From positions 1-16,614 of the forward strand of contig JAERMP010000016.1 in NCBI GenBank assembly GCA_016844515.1: a stretch of DNA of 16,614 bases, given 5' to 3'. The notes beneath the pieces are model-generated. The model saw nothing but the letters and a program-made list of their open reading frames with translations, had not been told where the DNA came from and made no database searches. The number at the start of each line of letters is the position of its first letter. Within the stretch, counting starts at the first letter, position 1. Shown here piece after piece: positions 6,748 through 14,812 of this stretch. The position numbers and the translations under genes were made by a program. The stretch comes from Thermoleophilia bacterium (GTDB lineage: Bacteria; Actinomycetota; Thermoleophilia; Gaiellales; Gaiellaceae).

Positions 6748-7890
6748 GTGACTGCGACAGTCCCGACATCCGCGCCGACGGTGTTCGTTCTCTATCGCCA
6801 TTCGCAGTTGCGCCGCGACGCCCTGGCTGCGCCCGCGGGCGCCGGCGCCCGCTACAGCCTGTACGGGCTCGATGAGCTGTCCGCCGCCGGCTTTCCGGTT
6901 GCCCACAACCTCGAGCCCGGTGCGCGGCCTGGAACGGCCGCGCGGGCGGCCGGTGGCGTTCTCGACCGGGTTGTTCGCGGACTGGGTGGCTACTCCGGTG
7001 ACTTTGCCACGGTGCTCGCATGCCGTCGACGGCTGAACGACGCGGATGTCGTCTTCTCGACCGTGGATACCGTCGGGATCCCGTTGGCCCTCCTCGCTCG
7101 CCGAGGGGGAATCCGAACACCGATCGTCTACGCCGCGATCGGTCTTCCCGAGCGGTTGACACAGCTCCGCACGGCACGCGCCCGTCGCGTGTTCCTGGAT
7201 GCATACCGGCGACTCCATACGATCGTCGCGTACGGGCGCGGCGAGGTCGACGCGCTTCGTGAATGGCTCGGAGAAGGCGGTCCGCAGGTCTCGTTCGTGC
7301 CGTTCGGAGTCGACCCCATCTATTTCAGCCCGCGACCGGACGCGACCGCTGACACGGACATCGTCTCGATCGGGGCTGACCCGAGACGAGACCACGGGCT
7401 CTTTCTCGCACTTGCGCGAGCCCATCCGGAGTGGTCGTTTCGGCTCGTTCTGACCAGCGACGCGATCCGCTCTCTCGGGGTCGTTCCGGGGAATGTCACC
7501 ACGGAGGTCGACATAGCGTTCGACACTGTTCGCGACCGCCTCGCGAACGCTCGCGCCGTTGTTCTTCCCGTGCAGGAAAACAGCTACTCGGGCGGGACGA
7601 CGGTGCTCCTCCAGGCGATGGCGATGGGTAAGCCGGTCGTCGTCAGCCGCACAGCGGCCATCGCGACCGGGTACCACCTCGAGGATGGCGTCAACTGCCG
7701 GCTCGTGGCACCGGGCAACCTCGAAGAGCTGGAAGCAGAGGTGAGCGAGCTTCTAGCCGACGATTCGCAGGCGGCGAGCCTCGGAGCCCGCGCTCGCGAA
7801 ACCGTCGAGCGCAACCTCACGTGGTCGCGTTACGTCGACACACTCTCCGGCCTTCTCTGCGCCGCCGCCGCCTCTAGGGTCCCCTCGTGA
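6748..7890 (+). CDS. GT4-type glycosyltransferase, first of a four-gene run
   Basis: This predicted cytoplasmic retaining glycosyltransferase is 380 residues from GTG 6748. GTG 6781 is an alternative, while GTG 6721 would run into the divergent oxygenase gene. It has the two-lobed GT-B layout. The N-lobe has VVFSTVDTVGIPLALLARR (about 101-119) and the linker VPFGVDPIYFSP (184-195). The C-lobe ends with LPVQENSYSGGTTVLLQAMAMGKPVVVS (273-300). In the last motif the second acidic residue of the usual E-x7-E pair is Gln (LLQAMAMGKPVV), a variant also seen in other GT4-like proteins. No ribosome-binding site is visible, fitting a leaderless start from TACGCT. Its TGA overlaps the next gene's GTG (GTGA). 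Donor and acceptor are not readable. Confidence 0.88.
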   Translation: MTATVPTSAPTVFVLYRHSQLRRDALAAPAGAGARYSLYGLDELSAAGFPVAHNLEPGARPGTAARAAGGVLDRVVRGLGGYSGDFATVLACRRRLNDADVVFSTVDTVGIPLALLARRGGIRTPIVYAAIGLPERLTQLRTARARRVFLDAYRRLHTIVAYGRGEVDALREWLGEGGPQVSFVPFGVDPIYFSPRPDATADTDIVSIGADPRRDHGLFLALARAHPEWSFRLVLTSDAIRSLGVVPGNVTTEVDIAFDTVRDRLANARAVVLPVQENSYSGGTTVLLQAMAMGKPVVVSRTAAIATGYHLEDGVNCRLVAPGNLEELEAEVSELLADDSQAASLGARARETVERNLTWSRYVDTLSGLLCAAAASRVPS

Positions 7891-8900
7891 CGCTCCGCGA
7901 TGCAGGGCGCGCGGCCGTCTTCCGCATCCGACGAGTTGGACGTGCGGCCGGAGGAGTCGCAGCCACCGAAGTCGACCGCATCCGGTACAAGCGCGCCCGC
8001 GCCGATCTCGCGCTGTTCCACGAGTTCGCCCCACCGCCGTATGGCGGTGGGAATCAGTTTCTGCTCGCCCTGAAGGGGGAGTTCGAGCGCCTAGGGCTAG
8101 AGGTCGAGGTGAACCGGGTATCCGGGGCAACGCCGGCGGTCCTCGTCAACTCGTTCAACTTCGACTTTCGGCGGCTTCGCCGCTTCGACCGGCCGAGCTG
8201 TCGCGTCGTGCACCGGGTCGACGGGCCAGTTGGCGTTTACCGCGGGTTCGACGACGGAACGGACGCGAGGATCGCCGCGATCAACGCCGAGCTTGCCGAG
8301 GCGACGATCGTGCAGTCTCAGTTCAGCCTCGATGCGCATCGAAGCGTCGGAATCGAGCTTCGTGACCCCGTCGTTGTCCACAACACCGCCGATCCGGCGA
8401 TCTTTCATCCGCCGCAGACTTGGGAGCCGCTCTCGGGCCGCAAGGTGCGACTCATCGCGACGAGCTGGTCGGACAATCCCAACAAGGGTGCCGAGATACT
8501 CGAGTGGCTCGACCAGAACCTCGACGAGCGCGGTTTCGAGCTCACGCTTCTGGGGCGCTTCCCCGGCACGTTCGAGCGGGCTCGCGTGCTGGCGCCAGTT
8601 CCCTCGAGAGCCGTCGCCAACGAGCTTCGGGGACATGATCTCTACGTCGCTGCGAGCCGGAACGACCCGTGCTCGAACGCCCTTCTCGAGGCGCTGGCCT
8701 GCGGTCTTCCGACCGCGTATCTCTCGAGCGGCGGGCACCCCGAGCTCATCGGCGACGCCGGACTTCCATTCGCAGAGGCGGAGGAGCTCCCCGACGTTCT
8801 TGCGCGGCTCGTGAAGGAGATCGAGGCGCGCCGTGCTGCGATACGCGTCCCGTCTCTCACCGATGTCGCGAACCGATATCTGGAGGTTCTGCGCGGATGA
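7887..8900 (+). CDS. GT4-type glycosyltransferase, second of the run
   Basis: This 337-residue GT-B glycosyltransferase starts at a GTG overlapping the preceding stop by four bases. It has HEFAPPPYGGGNQFLLAL (45-62), a glycine-rich acceptor-side loop like that in many GT4 enzymes. Further on are HRVDGPVGVYRG (109-120), the donor-lobe marker SWSDNPNKGAEIL (193-205) and the nucleotide-sugar motif RNDPCSNALLEALACGLPTAY (258-278). An Asp (NDPC) stands in for the first Glu of E-x7-E; the gene at 10023 shows the same NDPC form. TAGGGT at 7875-7880 lies six bases before the start and fits the leaderless -10 pattern, but translational coupling is enough to explain expression. It probably adds one residue of the same glycan, with sugar unknown. 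Confidence 0.9.
   Translation: MTLRDAGRAAVFRIRRVGRAAGGVAATEVDRIRYKRARADLALFHEFAPPPYGGGNQFLLALKGEFERLGLEVEVNRVSGATPAVLVNSFNFDFRRLRRFDRPSCRVVHRVDGPVGVYRGFDDGTDARIAAINAELAEATIVQSQFSLDAHRSVGIELRDPVVVHNTADPAIFHPPQTWEPLSGRKVRLIATSWSDNPNKGAEILEWLDQNLDERGFELTLLGRFPGTFERARVLAPVPSRAVANELRGHDLYVAASRNDPCSNALLEALACGLPTAYLSSGGHPELIGDAGLPFAEAEELPDVLARLVKEIEARRAAIRVPSLTDVANRYLEVLRG
8882..8886 (+). promoter_or_regulatory. Ribosome-binding site GGAGG for the glycosyltransferase at 8897
   Basis: GGAGG ends ten bases before ATG 8897, within usual though slightly long spacing. It supports that ATG over the open upstream extension, which would overlap the previous gene. Confidence 0.5.
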
Positions 8901-10033
8901 ACGCCCGCGCCGCGGTACGTGGCTTCGTCCTTCCCCCTGCAAGGTCGGCCGCTCGAGGGCTGGTTCGGGCACGAACTGCGAAGTGGCCCGAGCACAGCCG
9001 ACTCTTCGCGCTCGGCGATCGTGGTGGGTGGTCGGTCGAGGAGGACGCGGCGCAGCTCACGGCGACCGCTCGCAGCCTCGGCGTCGACGTCGGCCCGCCG
9101 CGGTGGGCCTCGTTCATCGAGCACCAGTCCGTGTTTCTCACGAGCCACTTCGAGGCGCTCGCCCCCGGATGGCTGGCGTCGTCCCATCGCTTGGGCACCG
9201 CGTACCTGCACGGAAGACCCGGGACTCCAGGGTATCCCGAGTTCGACCTGACCTTCGAGGCTCTCCGTCGTCAACCCGACCGGCTCACCCGTATCCAGGT
9301 GACGCACTCCGAGATGCACGATCTCGTCCTGGAGGCCGGAGTCGATCCCAGCCGTGTCTTCCGGATCCCGATCGGCATCGATCTCGAAGCCTTCCCCGTG
9401 GTGAACGCCGAGCATCGTGCGTCTGCGCGACGATCGCTGGATCTGGACGAGGGCGCCTTCGTCGTCGGCTCCTTTCAGAAGGACGGCGTCGGCTGGGGCG
9501 AGGGGCTGGAGCCCAAGCTGATCAAGGGGCCGGACGTCCTCGTCGCGTCGCTCGAAGCCGTGCGCGCGCGCGTTCCTGAGCTGGTCGTGCTGCTGACCGG
9601 GCCGGCTCGCGGCTACGTCCGGACCGAGCTCGACCGGCTCCGCGTCCCCTACCGCCACGTCGTCGCACAGTCACGCCGCGAGCTTGCGCGGGCGTACCAC
9701 GCATGCGACGTCTACGTTGTCGCCTCGCGCCAGGAGGGCGGTCCCAAGGGAATACTCGAGGCGATGGCTGCGGGTGTACCGCTCGTCACCACGCGCGTCG
9801 GGCAAGCTCCAGATCTCGTGGAGGATGGGCGGAACGGTTTCCTCGTCGAGGTCGAGGACGTCGAGGGCATCGCCGATTCCGTCGTCCGTTTGCATGACGA
9901 CCGAACCACTGGCGGCGCAGTAGTCGCTGTAGGACGTGCAACCGCCGAGCAGTACGCCCACGAGCGCCTGGATCCCGAATGGGAGAAGCTGCTGGACGGC
10001 TTCGTCGCCCGCGGGGGTCCTAATGCATCTTGA
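8897..10033 (+). CDS. GT4-family glycosyltransferase with canonical E-x7-E motif
   Basis: This is the clearest GT4 enzyme of the run, 378 residues from ATG 8897, which overlaps the previous stop by four bases (ATGA). GSFQKDGVGWGEG (191-203) followed by KLIKGPDVL (207-215) forms the start of the donor lobe, with the usual lysine at 210. RQEGGPKGILEAMAAGVPLV (278-297) carries Glu280 and Glu288, the canonical E-x7-E pair for nucleotide-sugar binding. GQAPDLVEDGRNGFLV (302-317) is the typical stretch after the active site. The IPIGIDLEAFP linker is at 157-167. The frame is open upstream to 8669, but that extension lies over the previous gene and lacks family similarity. Its last 11 bases overlap the next gene. 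I infer a role in assembling the exported glycan. Confidence 0.92.
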   Translation: MNARAAVRGFVLPPARSAARGLVRARTAKWPEHSRLFALGDRGGWSVEEDAAQLTATARSLGVDVGPPRWASFIEHQSVFLTSHFEALAPGWLASSHRLGTAYLHGRPGTPGYPEFDLTFEALRRQPDRLTRIQVTHSEMHDLVLEAGVDPSRVFRIPIGIDLEAFPVVNAEHRASARRSLDLDEGAFVVGSFQKDGVGWGEGLEPKLIKGPDVLVASLEAVRARVPELVVLLTGPARGYVRTELDRLRVPYRHVVAQSRRELARAYHACDVYVVASRQEGGPKGILEAMAAGVPLVTTRVGQAPDLVEDGRNGFLVEVEDVEGIADSVVRLHDDRTTGGAVVAVGRATAEQYAHERLDPEWEKLLDGFVARGGPNAS

Positions 10034-11114
10034 TGCCGACCGCGTGGGCCGCTACGCGCGCGCAGGCCGTCGGTGGGCGCGCTTGCTCGCGTCGGGAAAA
10101 GCGGCGCCGGGGCTTCGCGTGTTCTATGGCCACGATCTCGTACCCTCCCCGGGAGCGCGGGCGGAAGGGGGGACGGCGAAAGTCCAGAAGCTCAACGAGC
10201 GCTTCCCGAACAGCCCGGCTGACTTCTCGCTGCTCTACCTCGGATCGAACTGGCTCCCTCGGGATCTCCGCCCGCTCCTCGCCAGCGCTCGGCGAAGGGG
10301 CGCGCCGATCGTCGTCAACCAGGACGGCGTCGCCTATCCAGGCTGGGCGGGCGAGCGCACCGAAGAGATCAACCGGCCGCTGCGGCGGGCGATCCTCGCG
10401 GCGGATCACGTCGTCTACCAGAGCGAGTTCTCGAAGCGCTCGGCAGACCTTTTCCTCGGCGAGCCAAACGGATCGTGGGACATCCTCCACAACGCGGTCG
10501 ACGTCGATCACTTCGCGCCCGCGCAGAAGTCACCGACGGGCGGTCCGATCCTCCTGCTCGGGGGCGATCAGACCCAGGCGTACCGGCTCGAGCTCGGCTT
10601 GCGAACACTGGCGGTGCTGACGTCGCAGCACCCCGACGCTCAGCTGCTCATCACGGGGCGAGTCGTGGTTCCCCCGGAGCCGCTGATCGACGAGCTCGGC
10701 CTCCGCGGTCGCGTCCATCTGCTCGGTGAGTACCCACAACGTGCAGCGCCCGCGATCTTTCGACGCGCGCATCTGCTCCTGCACACGAAGGTGAACGACC
10801 CGTGCCCGACACTCGTCGTGGAGGCGATGGCCTGTGGGCTGCCTGTCGTCTATCCCGCGAGCGGAGGGACGGTGGAGCTCGTCGGAGATACGGCGGGTAT
10901 CGGCGTGGAGCATCCGAGCACGTGGGAGCGCGATGAGCCACCGAGCGCCGAGGCGCTCTCCGACGCAGTCGACCGTCTCCTCGCCCATCTCCCGCGATAC
11001 TCGGCGGCGGCACGGTCGAGAGCCGTCGAGCGGTTCGCACTCGACCCGTGGCTCGAGCGTCATGCATCGCGCTTCGGCTCTCTCTTCGAGGGCCGCGCTG
11101 CTTCCCATGGTTGA
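10023..11114 (+). CDS. GT4-type glycosyltransferase, fourth of the run
   Basis: This 363-residue GT-B enzyme starts at ATG 10023, which overlaps the preceding gene by 11 bases; a G-run at about 10012-10018 could serve as a weak ribosome-binding site. Marker segments are VVNQDGVAYPGWAG (97-110), VVYQSEFSKRSADLFLG (130-146), HNAVDVDHFAP (156-166) and VNDPCPTLVVEAMACGLPVVYP (257-278). The last has the same NDPC variant as the gene at 7887, so these two are probably closer relatives of each other than of the E-x7-E enzyme between them. ASGGTVELVGDTAGIGV (279-295) follows as expected. It ends the run of overlapping genes; its TGA at 11112-11114 lies inside a TTGACA that could be a -35 for the protease gene. 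Confidence 0.9.
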   Translation: MHLDADRVGRYARAGRRWARLLASGKAAPGLRVFYGHDLVPSPGARAEGGTAKVQKLNERFPNSPADFSLLYLGSNWLPRDLRPLLASARRRGAPIVVNQDGVAYPGWAGERTEEINRPLRRAILAADHVVYQSEFSKRSADLFLGEPNGSWDILHNAVDVDHFAPAQKSPTGGPILLLGGDQTQAYRLELGLRTLAVLTSQHPDAQLLITGRVVVPPEPLIDELGLRGRVHLLGEYPQRAAPAIFRRAHLLLHTKVNDPCPTLVVEAMACGLPVVYPASGGTVELVGDTAGIGVEHPSTWERDEPPSAEALSDAVDRLLAHLPRYSAAARSRAVERFALDPWLERHASRFGSLFEGRAASHG

Positions 11115-11139
11115 CAACGAGCGCGAACGTGGCGAGTGT
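11111..11139 (+). promoter_or_regulatory. Possible promoter for the secreted protease gene
   Basis: TTGACA at 11111-11116 is a perfect consensus -35 hexamer. With a 17-base spacer the -10 position is GAGTGT (11134-11139), which keeps only the second A and final T of TATAAT. This would start transcription near 11146 and leave a short leader holding the ribosome-binding site. The good -35 and correct spacing support it, while the poor -10 and overlap with the upstream stop codon weaken it. Confidence 0.35.
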
Positions 11140-11146
11140 CCGCAGC

Positions 11147-11155
11147 GGGAGAGGA
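11147..11155 (+). promoter_or_regulatory. Ribosome-binding site of the protease gene
   Basis: The purine run GGGAGAGGA sits directly before ATG 11159, with GGAG seven bases from the start. It is the strongest ribosome-binding site in the window and fixes the start of the protease, excluding the open extension back to 11048. Confidence 0.7.
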
Positions 11156-11158
11156 CGG

Positions 11159-14100
11159 ATGACTCGGAGATTCGGCACATTCGCGGTGTTCTCTGCAGCT
11201 GTCGGGCTGACGTTGACCAGCGGTGCGTTTACCGCGACCCCCCGTGAGGAGCAAGCGTCGGGCCTGAGGCAGCAGCTGCCCGCAGGGATCAAGCAGGCGA
11301 AGCTCGACTCACGATTGGCCGGCGTCGCGCGAGCACATACGGCCGGCGGCCTGGCTGCCGCTGTCGCTGCAGCCAGGGCTGCGGGCCTCCACGTGAAGAA
11401 CGGCCGCGTCCGAGCTGTCATGGTCGCTAGCAGCAAGGCGCCTGCGGAGGCTGCAGCCCGGGCGCACGGCGGTGCGATCGAGGGCGCTCACGGAAAGCGT
11501 GTTCAGGTGCTCCTTCCGCCGGGCGCACTCGACGCGGTCTCGAAGAATCCCTACGTTGAGTACCTACGGCCGCCCCTGACGCACCTGCCGGAGGCGGTCC
11601 CGGGCGAGGGAGTCGCGGCTTCCGGTGCGACACCGTGGATCGCAGCGGGAAGGAAGGGCGCGGGGGTGAAGGTGGCCGTCGTGGATCTGGGCTTTGCCGG
11701 CTACGCTGAGCGGCAAGCCGAGGGGGAGCTGCCGGCGTCCCTGACCACCGTCGACTACTGCGACGGTGAGTTCGCGACGGAGGAAGTGCACGGAACTGCC
11801 GTGGCGGAGATCGTCCACGAGATGGCACCGGACGCCGAGCTGACGCTTATCTGCATCAACACCGAGGTTGCGCTCGGTGCGGCCGAGGAGTACGCGGAGG
11901 CCAATGGGATTCGCGTTATCAATCACTCCGTCGGCTGGTTCAACGCGGTTCGCGGGGATGGGACGGGCGGAGCGGGAACGATCGACGGAGTCGTAGCGGA
12001 TGCTCGCGCGGCCGGAATCCTGTGGGTGAACTCCGCGGGCAACCAGTCGGAGGATCACTGGAGCGCCAGCTTCAACGACACCGACGGCAATGGAGTCCAT
12101 AACTACACATCGACCGACGAGGGAAACACCTTCCTCGTCCCGGAGGGCCAGGCGGCGTGCGCCACGCTCAAGTGGGACTCATGGCCGACGACGAACCAGG
12201 ACTTCGACCTCTATGTCGCGCATTCGGCGACCGGAGCACTCGTCGCTGCGTCGACGAACCTCCAGAACGGTTCTCAGACGCCTACCGAGGAAGCCTGCTT
12301 TGTCAACACTTCCTTCGACGACTCTTTCTTCATCGCAATCGACCGGTTCGCGACGACGACGAAGCCTCGCCTCGATGTTGTGGTGAACGGCGGCTACTTC
12401 CTGCAGTATCAGGTTGCGGCCGGAAGCATCAACGAGCTTGCCGCTTCGCCGAACACCTTCGCGGTAGCGGCGATCTGCTGGCAGTCGAACGCGCTCGAGT
12501 CGTTCAGCTCGCGAGGGCCGACGATCGACGGCCGCATCAAGCCCGACATTTCGGGGCACGACGCTGTCTCGAATGCAACGTACGGTCCGGCGGGAGGCTG
12601 CGGGACGGCCGGCTTCCTCGGGACGTCGGCGGCAGCTCCGCACGTCGCCGGAGCGGCTGCGCTCGTGCTCGGGCAGAGCCCTGGGTACTCGGTCACCCAG
12701 CTCCAGGGCGCGCTGACGAGTGCCGCAGTCGATATGGGAGCCAGCGGTAAGGACAACTCCTTCGGTTCCGGAAGGCTTCGCGTCCCGCTGATCCTCGCTC
12801 CCGCTGTCACGTCCATGACGCCGGGCTCCGCTGTGGCGGGGACCGCAGTGGTGCTTGGTGGTTCGGCGTTCACGGGTGCGACAAGTGTGACCTTCAACGG
12901 AGTGCCTGCGACGACCTTCACGGTGAACTCGGCAACGAAGATCACTGCTGTCGTCCCTTCGAGCGCGACGATGGGACCTATGCAAGTGACTACGCCGGAC
13001 GGGTTCGGCCAGAGTGCGACGCCCTTCAAGCCCACACCCAAGCTCACGCTCGCGAGCCCGAGCCCGGCCCAGGCGGGAGACGCTCTCACCATCACGGGCA
13101 CCAACCTCGCGGGGGCGAGCGCGCTCAAGCTCGGCTCTCTCACCCTTCCCCTCGACTCGGTCACTGCGACCGAGGTGCAAACGACGCTTCCCGCCTCGGG
13201 CGCGGTCACCAACAACCTCGCTGCCACCACCCCCGCCGGTCAGAGCGCGGGACTCAAGCTCGGGATCCGTCCTTCCATCTCCGGCTTCACCCCTGCCAGC
13301 GCCCCCGCCGGCACCCAGATCACGCTCGACGGTCAGACCTTCACGGGTACGACCAAGGTCAGCTTCGGCTCGGCGAGCGCGAGCGCCACCTTCACCGTCG
13401 TCTCTACCACCCAGCTCAAGGCGACCGTCCCCTCTGCGGCCGTGACGGGACCGCTCACGGTCACCAACGCGGGCGGCACCACGCTCAGCGCAGACAGCTT
13501 CGGAGTGCTGGCGAAGGTCAGCTCGTTCTCCCCAGCGAGCGGAGTTGCCGGGACTCAGGTGACGATGACCGGCACCGGGCTCATCGGAGCGACGTCCGTG
13601 AAGTTCAACGGTGTCGAGGCAACTGCGACGTCGAGTGTCACCGCGACGAGCCTCAAGGCGACAGTCCCACCGGGGGCGACGAGCGGTCCGATCACGGTCA
13701 CCACTCCAAGCGGTGTCGGGACGAGCGGTTCGAGCTTCACGATTCCGCTCGCGATCACCGGGTTCAGCCCGGCGAGTGGTCAGGTGGGTGACACCGTGAC
13801 CATCATCGGAGCAGGCTTCCTCGGCCTCACGGGGGTTAAGTTCGGAGACGCGACCGCGAGTGGCACGATCGACTCGGATACCCAGATCACGGTGACAGTT
13901 CCGCCCGGCGCGACCGACGGGCCGATCGTGGTCGCGAACGGCTCGGTGTCAGTCCCTAGCGCCGCCTCGTTCGACGTGATCGTGGTAACGGTGACTTCTC
14001 AACGAATCGTCTTCAGCACGAATCGCTTCGGCGGCACGGAGATCGCCGTCATGAACGGCGACGGCTCAGGGCTCACGCGGCTCACAATCAACTCCTCGGG

Positions 14101-14812
14101 CGATTTGGCCCCAGCATGGTCGCCAGATGGGACGAAGATTGCGTTTGCGAGCAATAGAGACGGGCAGTGGGACATATACGTGATGAACTCCGATGGCTCT
14201 GGGCAGACGCGCCTGACGGATCGACCCGCAACGACGGACACATCTCCGACGTGGTCTCGGGACGGATCGATGATTGCCTTTGAAAGCAATTCAGGCACGG
14301 ACGCCGAGATTTGGGTGATGGGCGCTGACGGCAGCAATCCCGTACAACTCACCGATTCGCCGCTTGGCTGGAATCAAGATCCAGCCTGGTCGCCGGACGG
14401 ATCCAAGATCGCCTTCACGTCCACGCGGGACAGCAGTTACGAGATCTACACGATGAATCCGGACGGAAGCGCTCAGGTGAACGTCACAAACAGCACTGAC
14501 ATCTCCGAGGGCAACCCAGATTGGGCACCTGATGGAGCGAAAGTCGTGTTCGGAAACCTTGCCGTTGTCCCACCGCAGTCTCAAGGCATCAACACAGTCA
14601 ACTCGGGCGGTGGTGGCGGGACGGCGTTGACCTTCAGCGATGATAGACACCCGTCGTGGTCGCAATGCTCGCGTATCGTTTTCGTCAGGTTCGTCGTCGG
14701 AGCAGAGCGGGAGATCTTCGTCATGTTCGATGACGGGAGCGCCGTCCAGCGGCTCACGCAGGATCAATGGGCGGACCTGGAGGTCGACTGCTGGGAGCCA
14801 CCGGGCCCCTAG
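11159..14812 (+). CDS. Secreted subtilisin-family (S8) serine protease with IPT/TIG repeats and PD40 propeller
   Basis: This 1217-residue exported protein begins with a signal peptide: MTRR, then hydrophobic FGTFAVFSAAVGLTLTSGAF, with likely cleavage near residue 26. A region to about 150 may be a propeptide. The S8 catalytic domain spans about 155-545. Asp176 is in VAVVDLGF, His211 in EVHGTAVAEI, the oxyanion Asn295 in NSAGNQ, and Ser490 in GTSAAAPHVAG, so the triad is complete. A beta-rich insert (about 325-412) lies between Asn295 and Ser490 and resembles a PPC-type domain. Five IPT/TIG-like immunoglobulin-fold repeats follow (549-940), then six PD40/TolB-like blades (946-1205). No LPxTG or C-terminal membrane anchor is seen. 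The signal peptide and repeats suggest an extracellular or wall-associated protease. It may process surface proteins; a role in glycan assembly is not shown. Its stop overlaps that of the convergent GT2 gene. Confidence 0.93.
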   Translation: MTRRFGTFAVFSAAVGLTLTSGAFTATPREEQASGLRQQLPAGIKQAKLDSRLAGVARAHTAGGLAAAVAAARAAGLHVKNGRVRAVMVASSKAPAEAAARAHGGAIEGAHGKRVQVLLPPGALDAVSKNPYVEYLRPPLTHLPEAVPGEGVAASGATPWIAAGRKGAGVKVAVVDLGFAGYAERQAEGELPASLTTVDYCDGEFATEEVHGTAVAEIVHEMAPDAELTLICINTEVALGAAEEYAEANGIRVINHSVGWFNAVRGDGTGGAGTIDGVVADARAAGILWVNSAGNQSEDHWSASFNDTDGNGVHNYTSTDEGNTFLVPEGQAACATLKWDSWPTTNQDFDLYVAHSATGALVAASTNLQNGSQTPTEEACFVNTSFDDSFFIAIDRFATTTKPRLDVVVNGGYFLQYQVAAGSINELAASPNTFAVAAICWQSNALESFSSRGPTIDGRIKPDISGHDAVSNATYGPAGGCGTAGFLGTSAAAPHVAGAAALVLGQSPGYSVTQLQGALTSAAVDMGASGKDNSFGSGRLRVPLILAPAVTSMTPGSAVAGTAVVLGGSAFTGATSVTFNGVPATTFTVNSATKITAVVPSSATMGPMQVTTPDGFGQSATPFKPTPKLTLASPSPAQAGDALTITGTNLAGASALKLGSLTLPLDSVTATEVQTTLPASGAVTNNLAATTPAGQSAGLKLGIRPSISGFTPASAPAGTQITLDGQTFTGTTKVSFGSASASATFTVVSTTQLKATVPSAAVTGPLTVTNAGGTTLSADSFGVLAKVSSFSPASGVAGTQVTMTGTGLIGATSVKFNGVEATATSSVTATSLKATVPPGATSGPITVTTPSGVGTSGSSFTIPLAITGFSPASGQVGDTVTIIGAGFLGLTGVKFGDATASGTIDSDTQITVTVPPGATDGPIVVANGSVSVPSAASFDVIVVTVTSQRIVFSTNRFGGTEIAVMNGDGSGLTRLTINSSGDLAPAWSPDGTKIAFASNRDGQWDIYVMNSDGSGQTRLTDRPATTDTSPTWSRDGSMIAFESNSGTDAEIWVMGADGSNPVQLTDSPLGWNQDPAWSPDGSKIAFTSTRDSSYEIYTMNPDGSAQVNVTNSTDISEGNPDWAPDGAKVVFGNLAVVPPQSQGINTVNSGGGGGTALTFSDDRHPSWSQCSRIVFVRFVVGAEREIFVMFDDGSAVQRLTQDQWADLEVDCWEPPGP
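12803..13978 (+). repeat. Five tandem IPT/TIG domain repeats inside the protease gene
   Basis: Five coding units of about 78-80 residues begin near protein residues 549, 627, 704, 785 and 864. Each has the pattern xGFxPASGxxGTxVTITGxxFxGATxVxFGxxxA, followed by a hydrophobic valine-rich strand (KATVPPGAT) and GPITVTxPxG. This is the IPT/TIG immunoglobulin-like fold, usually a spacer or binding module in surface proteins. Units two and three use C-ending codons (ACC, CTC, CCC) more than units one, four and five. Confidence 0.85.
13994..14773 (+). repeat. Six-bladed PD40/TolB-like beta-propeller repeats in the protease C-terminus
   Basis: Six blades start with an [RKM][IV][VA]F strand at protein residues 949, 993, 1038, 1083, 1128 and 1172, an even spacing of 44-45. 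Most contain xIYxMNxDGSxxxxLT, and the links between blades often carry PxWSPDG. This is the WD40-like PD40 motif found in TolB. Six blades would close a full propeller. Blade five is irregular and carries a Gly run in place of the DGS turn. The DNA here is visibly less GC-rich than the flanking genes. Confidence 0.85.

Noticed and set aside
8642..9658. Minus-strand open frame of 338 codons opposite the glycosyltransferases
   Set aside because: It covers parts of two plus-strand genes with firm GT4 motifs and shows none itself.
12803..13978. Regular spaced repeats considered as a CRISPR or non-coding tandem array
   Set aside because: The repetition is at protein level with a period of about 235 bases and divergent DNA, in one continuous reading frame; it is an IPT/TIG domain array.
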